DNA of 64,000 nt from NCBI RefSeq assembly GCF_000005505.3, contig NC_016135.3:18074613-18138612 (forward strand), written 5' to 3'. The position numbers were made by a program, and so were the translations under genes. The stretch comes from Brachypodium distachyon. Lineage: Eukaryota > Streptophyta > Magnoliopsida > Poales > Poaceae. Under the pieces are notes generated by a model, which was given only the letters and a program-made list of their open reading frames with translations, was not told where the DNA came from and searched no databases. Within the stretch, counting starts at the first letter, position 1. The number at the start of each line of letters is the position of its first letter. Positions 44,017-54,540 of the stretch are shown in pieces.

Positions 44017-45378
44017 GGGTCCGTTTGTTTGGGCTCCTGGCAGCCGCTCCAACAACTTCTGGGCTGTGGAAGCTGGAGCCCAAACAAACAACGTATTTGG
44101 AGATGGATCCTAGCAGCCGCGGTGGAGAAGCGCTCCAAAACAATGCACTACGAGCCCGAATCTGCTATTTCGGTGCTTCTTCCGACGGCTGCTACCAAAA
44201 ACGTGTTTTTTTACCGAATTACCCTCCCACCAAATCACATAATACACCCAACTTGCCACTTACCGGTTCGTTCTGTTCTCTTTCCTCCCCTCGACCGACC
44301 GCGAGCACATCTCCCTCCCCTCTCAGATCCCGTCCTCACACCCCGCCGCCACCTCTCGGATCCGGCCACCGGCACCGCCCCGAGCTTATATGGCCGGAGG
44401 AACAGAGAAGTCGACTTCCGTCTCGCCGCCGGAACGGAACTGAGGTGGGAACCGCCACCTCCCCGAGATCCCAGCCCATGGAAGTCGCTCCTCTTGATCT
44501 CCTGCGGTTGCTCGAGCTCGGCGGTGCCGCACTGTTTCCCCTGCTCTCACTGCGAGAGGCCTAGGCGAGACATCCAGATGAGCAACAAGTGCGCCAGTTG
44601 CGGAGGGGAGGTGCAGGTGGAAGGAGTAGATGCGGAGGGGAGGAAGTGCCCGGGCGTGCGCACGGTCACGGGCACCAGGGCGGACGGCGGCCACGCGCTC
44701 GCTGGCTACAGCACGAATTGAAGCCTCCACTCCTCAATCGCTGCTACCTACGTGCTGCACTGCTGCCTAATCGTTCCCTCTGTTTTCTCTTTCTCTGAAA
44801 TTTAGGCAAATGGATGATGCTATAGTGTACAAATACGTTGAGTTTTCTGAAATACGTGTAATTAATTTTCTGATCTGAAGTAATTGATGCCACGCTGACT
44901 ATTGCAATCAGTAGCACTTCACGACCGGAAGGGACATTTTCTGATCTGATCTGATCTGAAGTAATTAATTTTCTGATCTAATTTTGTGAGAGCACTATAT
45001 TTCCATTTAATTACTTTTCATTGCATGAGTATATACTACACCCTATGGCAGTACATTCCAACTATGATTTTACTCCTAATTTGGTTACCGTGAAAGTAAA
45101 CAATATGTCATTCAGTGAAAAGTTAGTCATATGCAGCAAAAACAGCTCTTAAATGTGTTGTTTACAATTATAACGATGTAGTCAACGCTTAAACTCAATC
45201 TACATAACTACAATGTCATTCAGGTCATTTCAGCACATTTCAGTTGCAGCTGCAGACGGACCAGCCGCACAAACAAACAGGCATCAGACAGCTCCAACCT
45301 ACCAACTGCAGTTGGTAGCCACAGCTGATTCTAAAATCCGCAGCTGTAGAAACTGCAGCAACCCAAACAAACACAACC
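44017..45378. mobile_element. Harbinger-like element, 1362 bp
   Basis: TAA at 44014-44016 and 45379-45381 flank ends GGGTCCGTTTGTTTGGGCT and AACCCAAACAAACACAACC, an imperfect inverted repeat. The GGGTCCGTTTG tip and TAA duplication fit Tourist/PIF-Harbinger. It is inserted in the DUF4283 relic. The left half is GC-rich with open frames (44029-44721); the right half is AT-rich with a (TGATC)n-like run at 44945. No transposase is present. Confidence 0.82.
44578..44721 (+). CDS. Small Cys-containing ORF inside the Harbinger-like element
   Basis: A 47-codon frame from ATG 44578 begins MSNKCASCGGEVQVEGVDAE and ends HALAGYSTN, followed by TGA 44719. The larger overlapping frame from 44029 continues into it. 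It holds CxxC plus one more Cys. It resembles a short carried gene piece, but I recognise no family and expression is unknown. It should not be called a metallothionein. Confidence 0.25.
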   Translation: MSNKCASCGGEVQVEGVDAEGRKCPGVRTVTGTRADGGHALAGYSTN

Positions 45379-45381
45379 TAA

Positions 45382-45447
45382 GCCTTCCCCACCGCTGCCC
45401 ACCACCTGCGCTACAAGCATGCTTCCCCCACTCCGAGAAATTGTCCA
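45382..45447 (-). pseudogene. DUF4283 gag-like gene, segment 2
   Basis: These 66 bp between the two insertions read NFSEWGKHACSAGGGQRWG on the minus strand. They continue the zinc-knuckle text HHMD from segment 1 once one GTCCA copy is removed, and lead to GLGFFHL-type sequence of segment 3 with a one-base shift. Confidence 0.65.
45443..45447. repeat. Target-site duplication GTCCA, left copy
   Basis: GTCCA directly precedes the LTR at 45448; the identical right copy is at 61794-61798. Confidence 0.97.
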
Positions 45448-46299
45448 TGTTGTTGTTCTTGACAACAGTTAGAGTAAGGGGTGCCAATGCTCGATGGCAC
45501 AAGTACGTGGATAAATTTGGGGCGTGTACGCCGGCCTTATAGTGAAGGTCGCCGTACACTTGGACAAGTTGACACGTCGATATTTTTTCAATAGGTTCGG
45601 TCGACCCTGCGGGTACGACTTAATCCTATGTTAGGAAAGGCTTCAAGGGGGTTGTTAGCCTAGGGCTTGGGCCGAGCAGATCTTCCCAAGACACCTTTCG
45701 GCGAGAGGTTCGTCGGGGCCACCTCGTACTTGGACCGAACGCGTCTTTCCAAGTATCGAGATTAAGCTACCCTCGAAACTCTAACCCAACCCCTTCTCCC
45801 TCGAGTCCAGGCCGAACGCGTCTTCTCGGATCTCGAAACTAGAGCTCTTTGCAAGAGGCTCTAGCCCTCTCCCCTTGAGTTTATTCAAGTTGAGAGTGAA
45901 TGATACATGCCCCCATGGGGGGGGTATTTATAGCCTAGGGGTCCATGACAAAAGACCATGGCTACCCTTGAGGGAGAGAGAAAAGTGGGGGCAAAGTGGT
46001 AAAAGTAACTCCTTTGGTCCATAACTTTTCTGTGCACCATGGGGCAAAAGAGGGGCTTGGTCCATGGTCCACCATGGACTAAGGGCCCCCTCCTCACACC
46101 TTTCTTGCCCCCCACTCTAGCTCATTTGACCCTTTGACCATGGCATGAGAGGCTTGACTCGTTGACTAGTCTTCCTCTGCCACGTGGGATTGACTGTGCC
46201 ACGTAGGCGTCTCGACTTGTGTTTGCGAAATGTTGACTTAGTCGTCGCCACGTAGGATTTACGGCCCAGCCCATATAAGGGTTTTATTTTACTACAACA
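45448..46299 (-). mobile_element. 3' LTR of the 16.3 kb gypsy element (852 bp)
   Basis: It runs TGTTGTTGTTCTTGAC to CTACAACA. It is about 96% identical to 60943-61793 (about 31 differences by eye). Because gag-pol is on the minus strand, this left copy is the 3' LTR. It contains a minus-strand TATAAATACCCC-like promoter (near 45925). Confidence 0.97.
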
Positions 46300-46310
46300 A
46301 TAGCCCCCTT
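46300..46310 (-). other. Polypurine tract
   Basis: On the minus strand AAGGGGGCTAT abuts the 3' LTR start (TGTTGTAG). The same GGGGGCTAT lies at the LTR of the truncated relative at 12810. Confidence 0.7.
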
Positions 46311-46511
46311 GAGCTGGAGGCATTGAGAATGCCTTCGGGTCAACCTCTGAGGCGAGACTCTTGAGTCATGTTCTTGTATTTGCAATGGCGTCCCTTGACG
46401 GATACTCCAATGGGCTCCCTTGTGAGAAACGGAGGTACTTGGTGTTTTTCCTGCAAAGAATGGGATCCTTGGAGGCGTTGCGGAGAAATTCCATGCCCAT
46501 GGCGAAATTTT

Positions 46512-46640
46512 CTATGAGAAATCGATTTTCGGGGGGTATTTTTGCAAAAACCGGGACCCTAGGGGCCTCTCTGCGAGAAATCCGATGCCCCGAAGGGCTT
46601 TTTTGCAAAAATCTGGGGCCCTGCGGGCCTCCCCGAAAAT
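46512..46640. repeat. 60-bp degenerate tandem repeat, about two units
   Basis: Units share GAGAAATCSRWTTYCG, TTTTTGCAAAAAYC and GGGACCCTAGGGGCCTC / GGGGCCCTGCGGGCCTC. It lies between the LTR and the antisense gene. Confidence 0.65.
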
Positions 46641-47187
46641 TCCGGGGTCTTATTTCCAATTCCTCCAAAAACTTGGGCTCTTCTGCAAGATTTTCGAACT
46701 CAGCCGGCCTCATGGGCCGGCTGGGCCGTCTTCGGGGGCGCGGGATCACGCCGGCGCCTGGGCCGTCCCTGGGCGCGCAACCCCCCCCTTTTTTTTCGGC
46801 CGACTTCCTAGGCCATTACTGGGCCGCGGCCCAGTTGGAGCCCGGTACCGGTTCAGCTTAAGTTAAGATGATCCGACGGTTGTGGGTGGCCGGGCGCCCT
46901 AGATCGGACGGCCACAGGCCATCTTCTTCCCTCGTACGGGAGGGACCGGTCGGGGCTACTTTTCGCCTTTGCAGGCGACGCTCGTCACCGGAGGTGACGC
47001 CGGCGCGGCCGGGGCGCTGGGCCCGGGCGGAGGGCGTCCTTCTTCGACCAGGCCGGCTCCCTTTTAGGAAAAGGCAAAGCTTCCCTTGCCCATTTCTTCT
47101 TCTCCTTGTCTTGTTCCTTGTGATGAAGGACGGCGAGGTGTCGCCGCCTTATTGGCCCGACCCGGACGCCTAGGAGCTCCGGTGGCC

Positions 47188-47194
47188 TATAAAA
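47188..47194 (+). promoter_or_regulatory. TATA box of the antisense gene
   Basis: CCTATAAAATGG is the only good plus-strand TATA box between the LTR and the first antisense exon. Transcription would start near 47220, giving a leader of about 1.27 kb before ATG 48491 unless it is spliced. Confidence 0.5.
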
Positions 47195-47629
47195 TGGAGA
47201 CCTTGGGCACTGTGGAGCTTCACACCATACCTGTTTGGCTTGCCCGGTGTCGAAGACGCGTTCAGTGGCATCCGGCATTCCTTCGGGGGCTTGGTGTAGT
47301 AGGGAGCTCCGCAGGGGCGCTTAGCCACTTCTCTCCTACGACGATGGTCGTGCTGGTTGCCGAAGCGCAGCCGCGGAGGCTTTCCATCATCGAGTCTTCG
47401 TGGGGACGCGGAGTACGCCCGAGGCCGTTTGGAGCGAGGTGCCGGTCGTGCCTCCAAGTTCTCCCGGGTGATCCTCGTCGTTGGCCGCGACCTTCCTGCT
47501 CTTGTGAAGGTGAGGGGAGCTTCGCGGCCTAGCTTTTGATGCTTCTTGACTTCCGGCGAGCCTTGCGGGCACTTGGTCGAACACCTTTGGCGTGTTCCAG
47601 CGTGGCGAGACCATGGGTCCCCTGCGAGG

Positions 47630-48150
47630 TCGGCGGGGTATCGGCGTGGGCTTGGCTTGCACATGCGTGGCGCGGACGCGGCTTGCGTAGGCAACCCATT
47701 GGCGCGGGCGCACGCGGCGCGGGCATCGATGTGGGCGCGCACAGCGCAGGCAAGGCACGCGCGCGGCAGGGCGCGGGCACGATCAGGGCGCGGAGGCGCG
47801 CGGTGCGGGTGCGGCTCGGAGGCACGGGGCGCGGGCGAGGCGCGGACACGAGCATGCACAGCGCAGGCACGGCACGCACGCGGCAGGGCGCTTACATGAG
47901 CGTGGCTTAGAGGCGCGCGGTACAGGCGCGGCTCGCGCGGGCGAGGCACGGACGCGGGCATGCACAGCGCGCGCGCGGCAGGGCGCTTGCATGAGCGCGG
48001 CTTGGAGGCGCGGTGCGCGGGCGTGGCTTGCGCGGGCTAGGTGCAGACGCGGGCATGCACCACGCAAGCACAGCACGCGCGCGGCAGGGTGCAGGCGAGA
48101 GCACGGCCCGGGGCGCACGCGGCGCGAGCACGGCGTGTGAGAGGCACGGC
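47630..48150. repeat. GC-rich degenerate tandem repeat, 4-5 units of about 100-125 bp
   Basis: The landmark GCGGGCATGCACAGCGC, or a close variant, followed by CACGCGCGCGGCAGGGCGC, recurs near 47720, 47845, 47950 and 48045. It is nearly pure GC with alternating purine-pyrimidine CGCG tracts. All frames stay open (Arg/Ala/His/Gly-rich), so protein-coding cannot be inferred. It sits in the presumed leader of the antisense gene. Confidence 0.75.
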
Positions 48151-48490
48151 TTCGCTGCGAGCGCGGTTTTGGTGCTGATGCGGTGCGGCGCAGGGTGCGC
48201 GCGGCGCTGCGTGCTGCGGCGCGGGCGAAGCATCGCCGGCCGCGGCGAGATGTTGGCGGGGCGTGGCCTTGACGCGGTCTTTTTGCCAAGAACCCGGCGG
48301 GCGTGGGCGGCGGTCCGCCCCGTCTCACAGCCTGCGGCCTGCGAGGGGGTCTTCAGCGGTGCAGCCTGCGGCGAACCGACCGTCGCGGAAGAAGAAGGTT
48401 TCCTTCTGCCCCCGCGGTGGCCCTCCCTTGGTTCCGACAGCGCCCGTGGATGGCGGAGGTTGGGCGCATGACCACCTTCTTCCTTCGTCG

Positions 48491-50974
48491 ATGAGCCCTG
48501 AGGATCTTGCCGAGCTGGAGGAGGCGGGGTACTTTCCCAAGGGGGATGGTATCCTCCCTGATGGTGAGGAGGTGAGGCTCGACCAGCGGCGGCGTCCGGG
48601 ATGCATCGTGGCATTCTCGGCCTGGTTTCATGCCGGCCTGTGCGTGCCTATTCACCCCTTCTTGCTGAAGTTCGTGGAGACGTACGGCATCGAGTTGGCC
48701 CAGCTTCACCCGTCGACGATCGTGAGGTTGAACGTTTTCAGGTGGCTGTGCGAGACGGTGCTTCACGAGGAGCCCTCGATGAAGCTTCTGCTATTCTACT
48801 TCACCGTGGAGTGGGGGAGTTGCTCACCCCGGACGGCTTCGCTCTGAGTGCCTTTGGTTCGGTGAACCTGAGGCTTCGTTCTGGCGTTGGGGACGACTTC
48901 CTGCTCATGCCGGGGAAGAGCGCGGAGAAGTTGTTTGTCAAGTGGGAGTCCCAGTGGTTTCTTCTTCGGGCTTCGAAGACCCGTCTTCGGCACACAAGTG
49001 ATCTCCCCCGGCACTTTGGGGCCGGAGGTCTCAGGGAGGTGTCCCACCCCGGCGACCCTCGGTCGGCCGACCTCTGGAAGGTGGCCAAGATCAAGGAGGT
49101 GTCTGCCGAGAGAAGTTTCCGTGACCTCATGGAGGAGATGGTGATGGCGGGATGCTTCATGATGAGGAGTCGTCCGAGGTCCGAGATTGGGATCCCTCGA
49201 TCTTTCCGTCCTCCACAGCTCGTCACCGCACGTGAGTGGCGCTCCTCTCCCCTTCGTGCCTTGATTGTTTTCCCTTGTGAAGTTACTTAACAATTTTAGG
49301 CTTGTCTTTTTCAACGACGTTTTCCGAGGAGAGGGTGGCGTTGTGGGCCACACAGCTGATAGGTCCGTACGGCGGGCCAGAGCACCGCGACTACGAGGCC
49401 AAGATCAGCGAGGGGGGATGTCACAACATCATTGCGAGGTGCTTCGGGAAGATGGTGCCTGTGCGACAGGATCCAAAGCTTGGTCGCCTTCTTCAAGTGG
49501 GCGATCGCTACTCCCGCTTGGCTACACCGTCGATGTTGGCAGTGGGGTCCAAGCTGCGGGATTCCTGTGGGAAGGCAAAGGCGGGGACGGCGGTGCTACG
49601 CCGGGCGGTGCCTGTTGCGCCGGTCCCCGAGATACCTCGTCCGTTGAGTGGATACAAGAGGAAAGCTGCCCCGACTCCTTCTCCTTCTCTTGACTACGCC
49701 CCGGCGGACTCGGCGGATCCTGTCGTGGGCAGGTCGAGGTCCCCCCTGAGGGTGACCTTGGACCTGCACATGGAGGGGAAGATTGGACTCGAGCAAGTTC
49801 TTCCTCCTTCGAGTCACGAGGTTGAGGCTTTCACTCGTGAGACGGGGCTTCGGCTTCGGAGCGACTCAATGGTGGAGTTGTCGACCGGAGCCAGCGGTGC
49901 GGGCGTCCAGGTGTTCTCCATTGGTCGCGAGCGCCCTGAGGAGGATGCTCCTACCTCGGGTGAGTGCCCTTCTCTTTTGTTCACGTCATTCTTTTTTAGA
50001 ATGATTTTGACATGATCTTCTTGGCTTGTTTTTAGGTGCAAGGGCCGCGGAGCCCGGGGTTCTTGAGGGAACCCGACTCAGGCGAGGCACGAAGCGCTTC
50101 TGACGTCCAAGGACGGAGCGAGAGACCCTTTCGTGACACTGGAGCTGGTGAGCATCCGTGACGCATCTCCCTTTGCCCTTTGGGTTAGCTTTGTGCTAAC
50201 TTCCTTTTTTTTTGCAGGTGAGAGGCTTGGTCGAGGCCCTGGGTGCCCTTCCTGCCCTCAAGACTCAGGTGGGGACGCTTTCCGCTGCTTTGGACGTGGA
50301 GATGTCCAAGTCTACCCATGCCTTGAGTGTGTTGGCTTCGGAGAGGGTGCGGCGCGAGGCCGTGGAGGCTGAGCTCTCCCGCGTTTCGGCGAAGCCTGCG
50401 GTCGCGGAGACCAGGGCTCAACTTGCTGAGGAGCACCAGAAGGACGAGATCACGAGGACCCGTCGAGTTGAGGAGGACTTGGTGGTAGCCAACCTTGATA
50501 GGGAGCATGCCCGCGCAGAGGCAGCTTCCCTCAAGGTGGAGTTAGCGGCAGCAGGTGACGGCCGATGCTTGCTCCTCGTGCTCGTCCTCTACCGGATCGT
50601 CATTCCGAGGTGGTTTCGCTTTTGCTTGCCAGGCCACCGAGATTCAGGAGACGATGACTTGCCTAAGGAGTGTTCCCCAGCCGGATCTTCCTCCGTGTCA
50701 CACGGTGGATGAGGCGAGCAGGGTGCTTACTTCCCAGGTGGAGCTCATTGAGCCTACCGTGAAGAAGTGCCTCCTGAGTATGGGTGCCCGACTTGTTTCG
50801 TCTGCGGTGGCGGCAGTCCTTGACGGCGGTGCCGGGATGAGCGGGCTTGAGGGTAAGATGTCTCACGGGGTGAAGAAGTTTCTGGCGGACCAGGGTGCTC
50901 CTCTTCGCGCTCAGGCTCGACGCTTCGTGCGTTACCTTGAGCCCGCTCTTCAGGAGGGTGACGGTGAGGCGTGA
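48491..50974 (+). pseudogene. Five-exon antisense gene of the gypsy element (Transposase_28-like)
   Basis: This gene is encoded opposite to gag-pol between integrase and the 3' LTR. Exon 1 starts MSPEDLAELEEAGYFPKGDG and contains the family core FLLKFVETYGIELAQLHPST, RWLCETVL; a G-run near 48815 shifts the frame to LLTPDGFALSAFGSVNLRLR and KWESQWFLLR. Introns GT...AG at 49232-49299, 49960-50035, 50148-50217 and about 50555-50631 fit; the first joins in phase (AR|LSFSTTFSEERVALWA). Exon 3 holds a TGA near 50100. Exon 4 is a probable coiled coil (LASERVRREAVEAELSRVSA; AEAASLKVELAAA); exon 5 ends YLEPALQEGDGEA. The family is PF04195-type; its function is unknown. Confidence 0.75.
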
Positions 50975-52068
50975 GCCTCGTCGCCCTTGGAGGTGGTGAT
51001 GTACCTCAGCTGCTTACTTCTGCGATGTTGCATATCCCCACTTGACTTAGCCTCATGTCTAGCATGCTTAGGCTCTTAGTCGTAGAGGTCGTAAGGCAGC
51101 TTTTTTGTAGTGTTTCATGCTTTACTATGTAGTCAACATTATCGAAAATGTTAACCTAGCTTGGCATGTATTTCTCATGTTTCACCATGTAGTCGACATT
51201 ATCGGAAATGTTAACTTGGCTCGACATGTGTTTTTTGGAGTACTATATTTCCTTCTTGTGAAGTACTATATTTCCTTAGTTTATACAGCTCGCGATCGTT
51301 CGCTATGATCGCACTTTTGTGCCATCAATTGCTGTCGCCGTTGGGATACGACTTGGCTTCGGCGCCTTAGGCCATGGTTACGAGCCACGGGTCCTAGTAC
51401 CCTTGTGAGGGTCGCTATCGATATGCCGGTAGTGATCCGGACACTTCGACCTGCCGTTCGGGAAATTTCATGCGGAATTTTCCTTCTTCGGACTTCAGGA
51501 AGCTATGCTTTCCCGCGATTATTATGGAGCCTTAGCCCGGTTACTATCATGCAGGCCCGTGCGCGACGTCTCGCATACGGGTAGCATGGTTCTCCGAGGT
51601 AAGTATGCTCATGCATAACTCGCTTATTTACAGTTCTCCTTAAATGCGTTTTAAGGAGCTTCCGGCCCTCGGGGGACTTGGTTCTACTTGGCGGATGGCC
51701 TCGAGGCACGCTAGGATCCACCAAGGAACAAGTCGCTAGTAGCGACCTATGTCCATGGACATTTTTAGAGGACGCTTAGGCCAACGGAGGCCTTTTCGCA
51801 TTCCTCGGCGAGCGACACAGGGGCAGCGGCTCTTCTACGACGATGAGTCATGTGAGTGTCTCGTGTCACTCTTAATTTTTCCTCAAGGACTTGTTTTTAT
51901 TGATCCTTGCTTTCTTGTCTTAAGGTATGGCCCGATGGACACTTACAAGCCTTATGTAGACGTGGCCTCGTTGGCGCTTATGATCCCTCGAAGTTTCGTA
52001 GGGAAGAGGCCGGTTGGGCGCTGATGGTCTCGTTTGGGAGCGGCAAGGATTGCCCTTGAAGGTTCTCC
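50975..52068. other. Spacer between antisense gene and integrase
   Basis: The 3' region of both converging genes. It contains a 66-bp tandem duplication (TATGTAGTCAACATTATCG... at 51124 and CATGTAGTCGACATTATCGG at 51188) and AT-rich text. The TAG end of pol lies at 52069. Confidence 0.6.
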
Positions 52069-52929
52069 TTAGGCGTAGAAACGTCGGAGCTTGTCGCCGT
52101 TCCAGACATGGACAAGATCTTGCCCTTTCATGTTCTCGAGGTGGTATGCACCATTTCCCAATACTGCGGTGATGCGGTATGGTCCTTCCCATTTAGGGTC
52201 GAGTTTGCGCTGGAGCTTTGGGTCGACATTCTTTTTCAGCACGAGATCTCCTTGGAAGAAGGCTCGTTCCCGCACTCTTGTGTTGTAGAAGCGTGCGGCG
52301 CTTTGCTCGTAGACGGCGTGCCTCATGAAGGCTTTGTCACGAGCTTCTTCCACAAGATCGATGGCCGTTTTGTGGTGCTCTTCATTTTCGATGAAGGCCA
52401 TTGGAGTGGCTTCTTGGAGCCTTTCGACCCGAGGTGAGCGGAACTCGACCTCGGCGGAAAGAACCGCTTCGGCTCCATACACCAAAGAGAATGGTGTTCG
52501 CCCCGTGGAACGGCTTACGGAGGTGCGTATGCCCCAAACCACGCTAGCGAGTTCATCTCCCCATGTTCCCCTTGCTTTGCTAACCGTGTTCTCTACCCTT
52601 CGGCGGAGTCCTTGGAGAATCAGTCCATTTGCCCTTTCGCAAGCGCCGTTGCTCTTTGGGTAAGCAACGGATGCGAAGTGCAGTTTGATCTCAAGGCATT
52701 CGCAGAATTTGATGAATTCCGCACAGTCGAACTGTTTGCCATTGTCCACGGTTAGCTCTCGCGGGACGCCATATTGGCATATGATATTCTCCCAGAAAAA
52801 ATTTTGAATGGCCTGTGACGTGATTTTGCCGAGCGGCGCCGCTTTTATCCATTTGAAGAAGTAATCAATCATCACCACGAGGTACTTGCAGCCCTCGTTG
52901 CATGCGGGGAAAGGCCTGAGAAGGTCCAT
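52069..52929 (-). CDS. Gypsy integrase catalytic core and C-terminus
   Basis: This intact 286-codon frame (part of pol, not an independent gene) inserts element cDNA into the host chromosome. The D,D-35-E core is complete: MDLLRPFPACNEGCKYLVV with the first Asp, RELTVDNGKQFDCAEF with the second, and AYPKSNGACERANGLILQGL with the Glu. The tail FFQGDLVLKKNVDPK and EGPYRITAVLGNGAYHLE is the usual gypsy C-terminal strand set; no chromodomain is present, consistent with a non-chromovirus. The zinc finger lies upstream in a frame that overlaps at 52872-52929, so a shift separates the two. Confidence 0.92.
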   Translation of the reverse strand: MDLLRPFPACNEGCKYLVVMIDYFFKWIKAAPLGKITSQAIQNFFWENIICQYGVPRELTVDNGKQFDCAEFIKFCECLEIKLHFASVAYPKSNGACERANGLILQGLRRRVENTVSKARGTWGDELASVVWGIRTSVSRSTGRTPFSLVYGAEAVLSAEVEFRSPRVERLQEATPMAFIENEEHHKTAIDLVEEARDKAFMRHAVYEQSAARFYNTRVRERAFFQGDLVLKKNVDPKLQRKLDPKWEGPYRITAVLGNGAYHLENMKGQDLVHVWNGDKLRRFYA

Positions 52930-53588
52930 TCCCCAGGGATATTCTTCAGGGAAGTCACGGGCGCATGGATTGACTTAGCCATTTTCTGGCAAGCTTCGCA
53001 TTTCCGCAATATGGTGATTGCATCTTGCACCATGGTGGGCCAATAGAATCCCTGTCGTAAGGCTTTCGCCGCAGTGGCTCTTGGCGCGAGATGGTGGCCG
53101 CATATTCCTGAATGGATTTCCAGGAGGAGCTCGACTCCCCGGTCAGGAGTGATGCACTTAAGCAATGAGGCCGCCTCTTTCTTGTATAGGATGCCGTCGA
53201 GGAGGACGTACATCTTGGCTTTTGCGAGCCGAGTTTTACCGCTCGGGCCTTCTGCTTCTTCATCCACCTCGCCTGTCAAGGAACGGATAATCGGTGTCAT
53301 CCAAGAGGGTGGAGCGTTGATGACCATGCTGGTCTTTGAAGCTTCGTCAAAGGCGTCGGCTTCTTCCTTTATGGATGGGGTGCGAATCACTTTGAAGAAT
53401 GTGCCGGGTGGCAACGGTTCTTTGGAACCGGCCGTTCGGGCTAACCTGTCGGCCAGGTGATTTTCTCCTCGGGGAATGCGTCGCGCCTCCATACCCAGGA
53501 AATTCCGTTCCATCTTGCGAACTTTTTCGATATATTTCTTCATCCTTTCATCAAGGCATTGATATGACTTGTCCATTTGCTTTATCAC
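52872..53588 (-). pseudogene. Gypsy second RNase H tail and integrase HHCC finger
   Basis: The minus frame reads IKQMDKSYQCLDERMKKYIE and RIPRGENHLADRLARTAGS, the end of the second (archaeal-type) RNase H. Linker sequence follows, then SGICGHHLAPRATAAKALRQ, GFYWPTMVQDAI, RKCEACQKMAKSIHAP, the H-H-C-C finger. A shift before GEWTFSGL separates it from the integrase core, and a TGA near 53619 separates it from the preceding block. Confidence 0.88.
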
Positions 53589-53618
53589 CAGTTGGGAGTC
53601 TCCTTGGATGAGAAGGCG

Positions 53619-54540
53619 TCAGACTCCCATGACCTTGGCCAGTCGAAGTCCGAGAAGTAGCGCCTCATACTCCGCCATATTGTTGGTGGCGTTGAAGTCC
53701 AGGTGGGCGGCGTACTCCAGGATTTTTCCTTCGGGGCTGATGAGTATGACTCCGACCCCGCCGCCGTCGAGGCGCTTGGAGCCATCGAACGTCATTATCC
53801 AATGTGCTTCGGGGGGCTTGGTTTTGGATGTGATTTCTTCGGGTGGGGCTAGTGGAGCATGCCACTCGGCCACAAAGTCAGCCAGGACTTGGGATTTTAT
53901 GGCCGTTCTCGCCGTGAGCTCTAGCGAGAAAGGGGCCAATTCCGTTGCCCATTTGGCGATTCTTCCGGTGGCTTCCTTATTGCCGAAAACTTCCTTGAGT
54001 GCGAAGGTGGTTGGCACCATGATGGTATGGCCCATGAAGTAATGACCGAGTTTTCGAGAGGCCATGAGGAGGGCGTAAGCGATCTTCTCGATCTGGGTGT
54101 ATCGACCCTTCGCTCCTCCCAAGGCTTCGCTCACGTAATATACCGGGCGTTGTGACCCGTCTTCCTCCTTCACGAGTGCTGCGCTCACGGCGACCGAGGT
54201 CGCGGCAAGGTACAGGAGCAAGGGCTCCCCCTGCTTTGGGCTCGTGAGAAGCGGAGGGGTCGACAAATAGGTCTTGAGTTCTTCGAAGCCCTCTGAGCTT
54301 CGTCGGTCCACTCAAAGTTGTCGAGGCTTCTCAAGGTTTTGAAAAAAGGAAGACCCTTCTCGGCTGATCGGGCGAAGAATCGTCCCAAGGCCACCATTCT
54401 TCCCGCTAGGCGCTGCACATCTTAGACGGAGCGAGGAAGCTCCATTTCCATGATGGCCCGGATTTTCTCCGGGTTAGCCTCGATCCCTCGTTAAGAGATG
54501 AGGACGCCCAGGAGTTTTCCTCCTCGAACTTCGAATGCGC
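53619..54540 (-). pseudogene. Gypsy RT C-terminus and dual RNase H domains
   Basis: After the nested insertion the minus strand continues RT with AFEVRGGKLLGVLIS, a TAA, RGIEANPEKIRAIMEMELPR, a second TAA, and DVQRLAGRMVALGRFFARSA. A one-base shift near 54290 leads to FEELKTYLSTPPLLTSPKQG. RNase H follows (YYVSEALGGAKGRYTQIEKI; FALKEVFGNKEATGRIAKWA), then the second RNase H (WIMTFDGSKRLDGGGVGVIL; ATNNMAEYEALLLGLRLA). The TGA at 53619 sits in place of a residue before RLLIQGDSQLV. Two RNase H modules in series support a Tat-lineage assignment. Confidence 0.88.

Noticed and set aside
44578..44721. Metallothionein gene
   Set aside because: It has only three or four Cys and lacks the Cys-rich end domains of any plant metallothionein type.
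47170..48328. Arg/Ala/His-rich minus frames of up to 263 codons as proteins
   Set aside because: They read through the GC-rich tandem repeat, where all six frames are open.
51749..54042. Plus-strand frames opposite gypsy integrase and RNase H
   Set aside because: They lie antisense to well-identified pol domains and have no motif.
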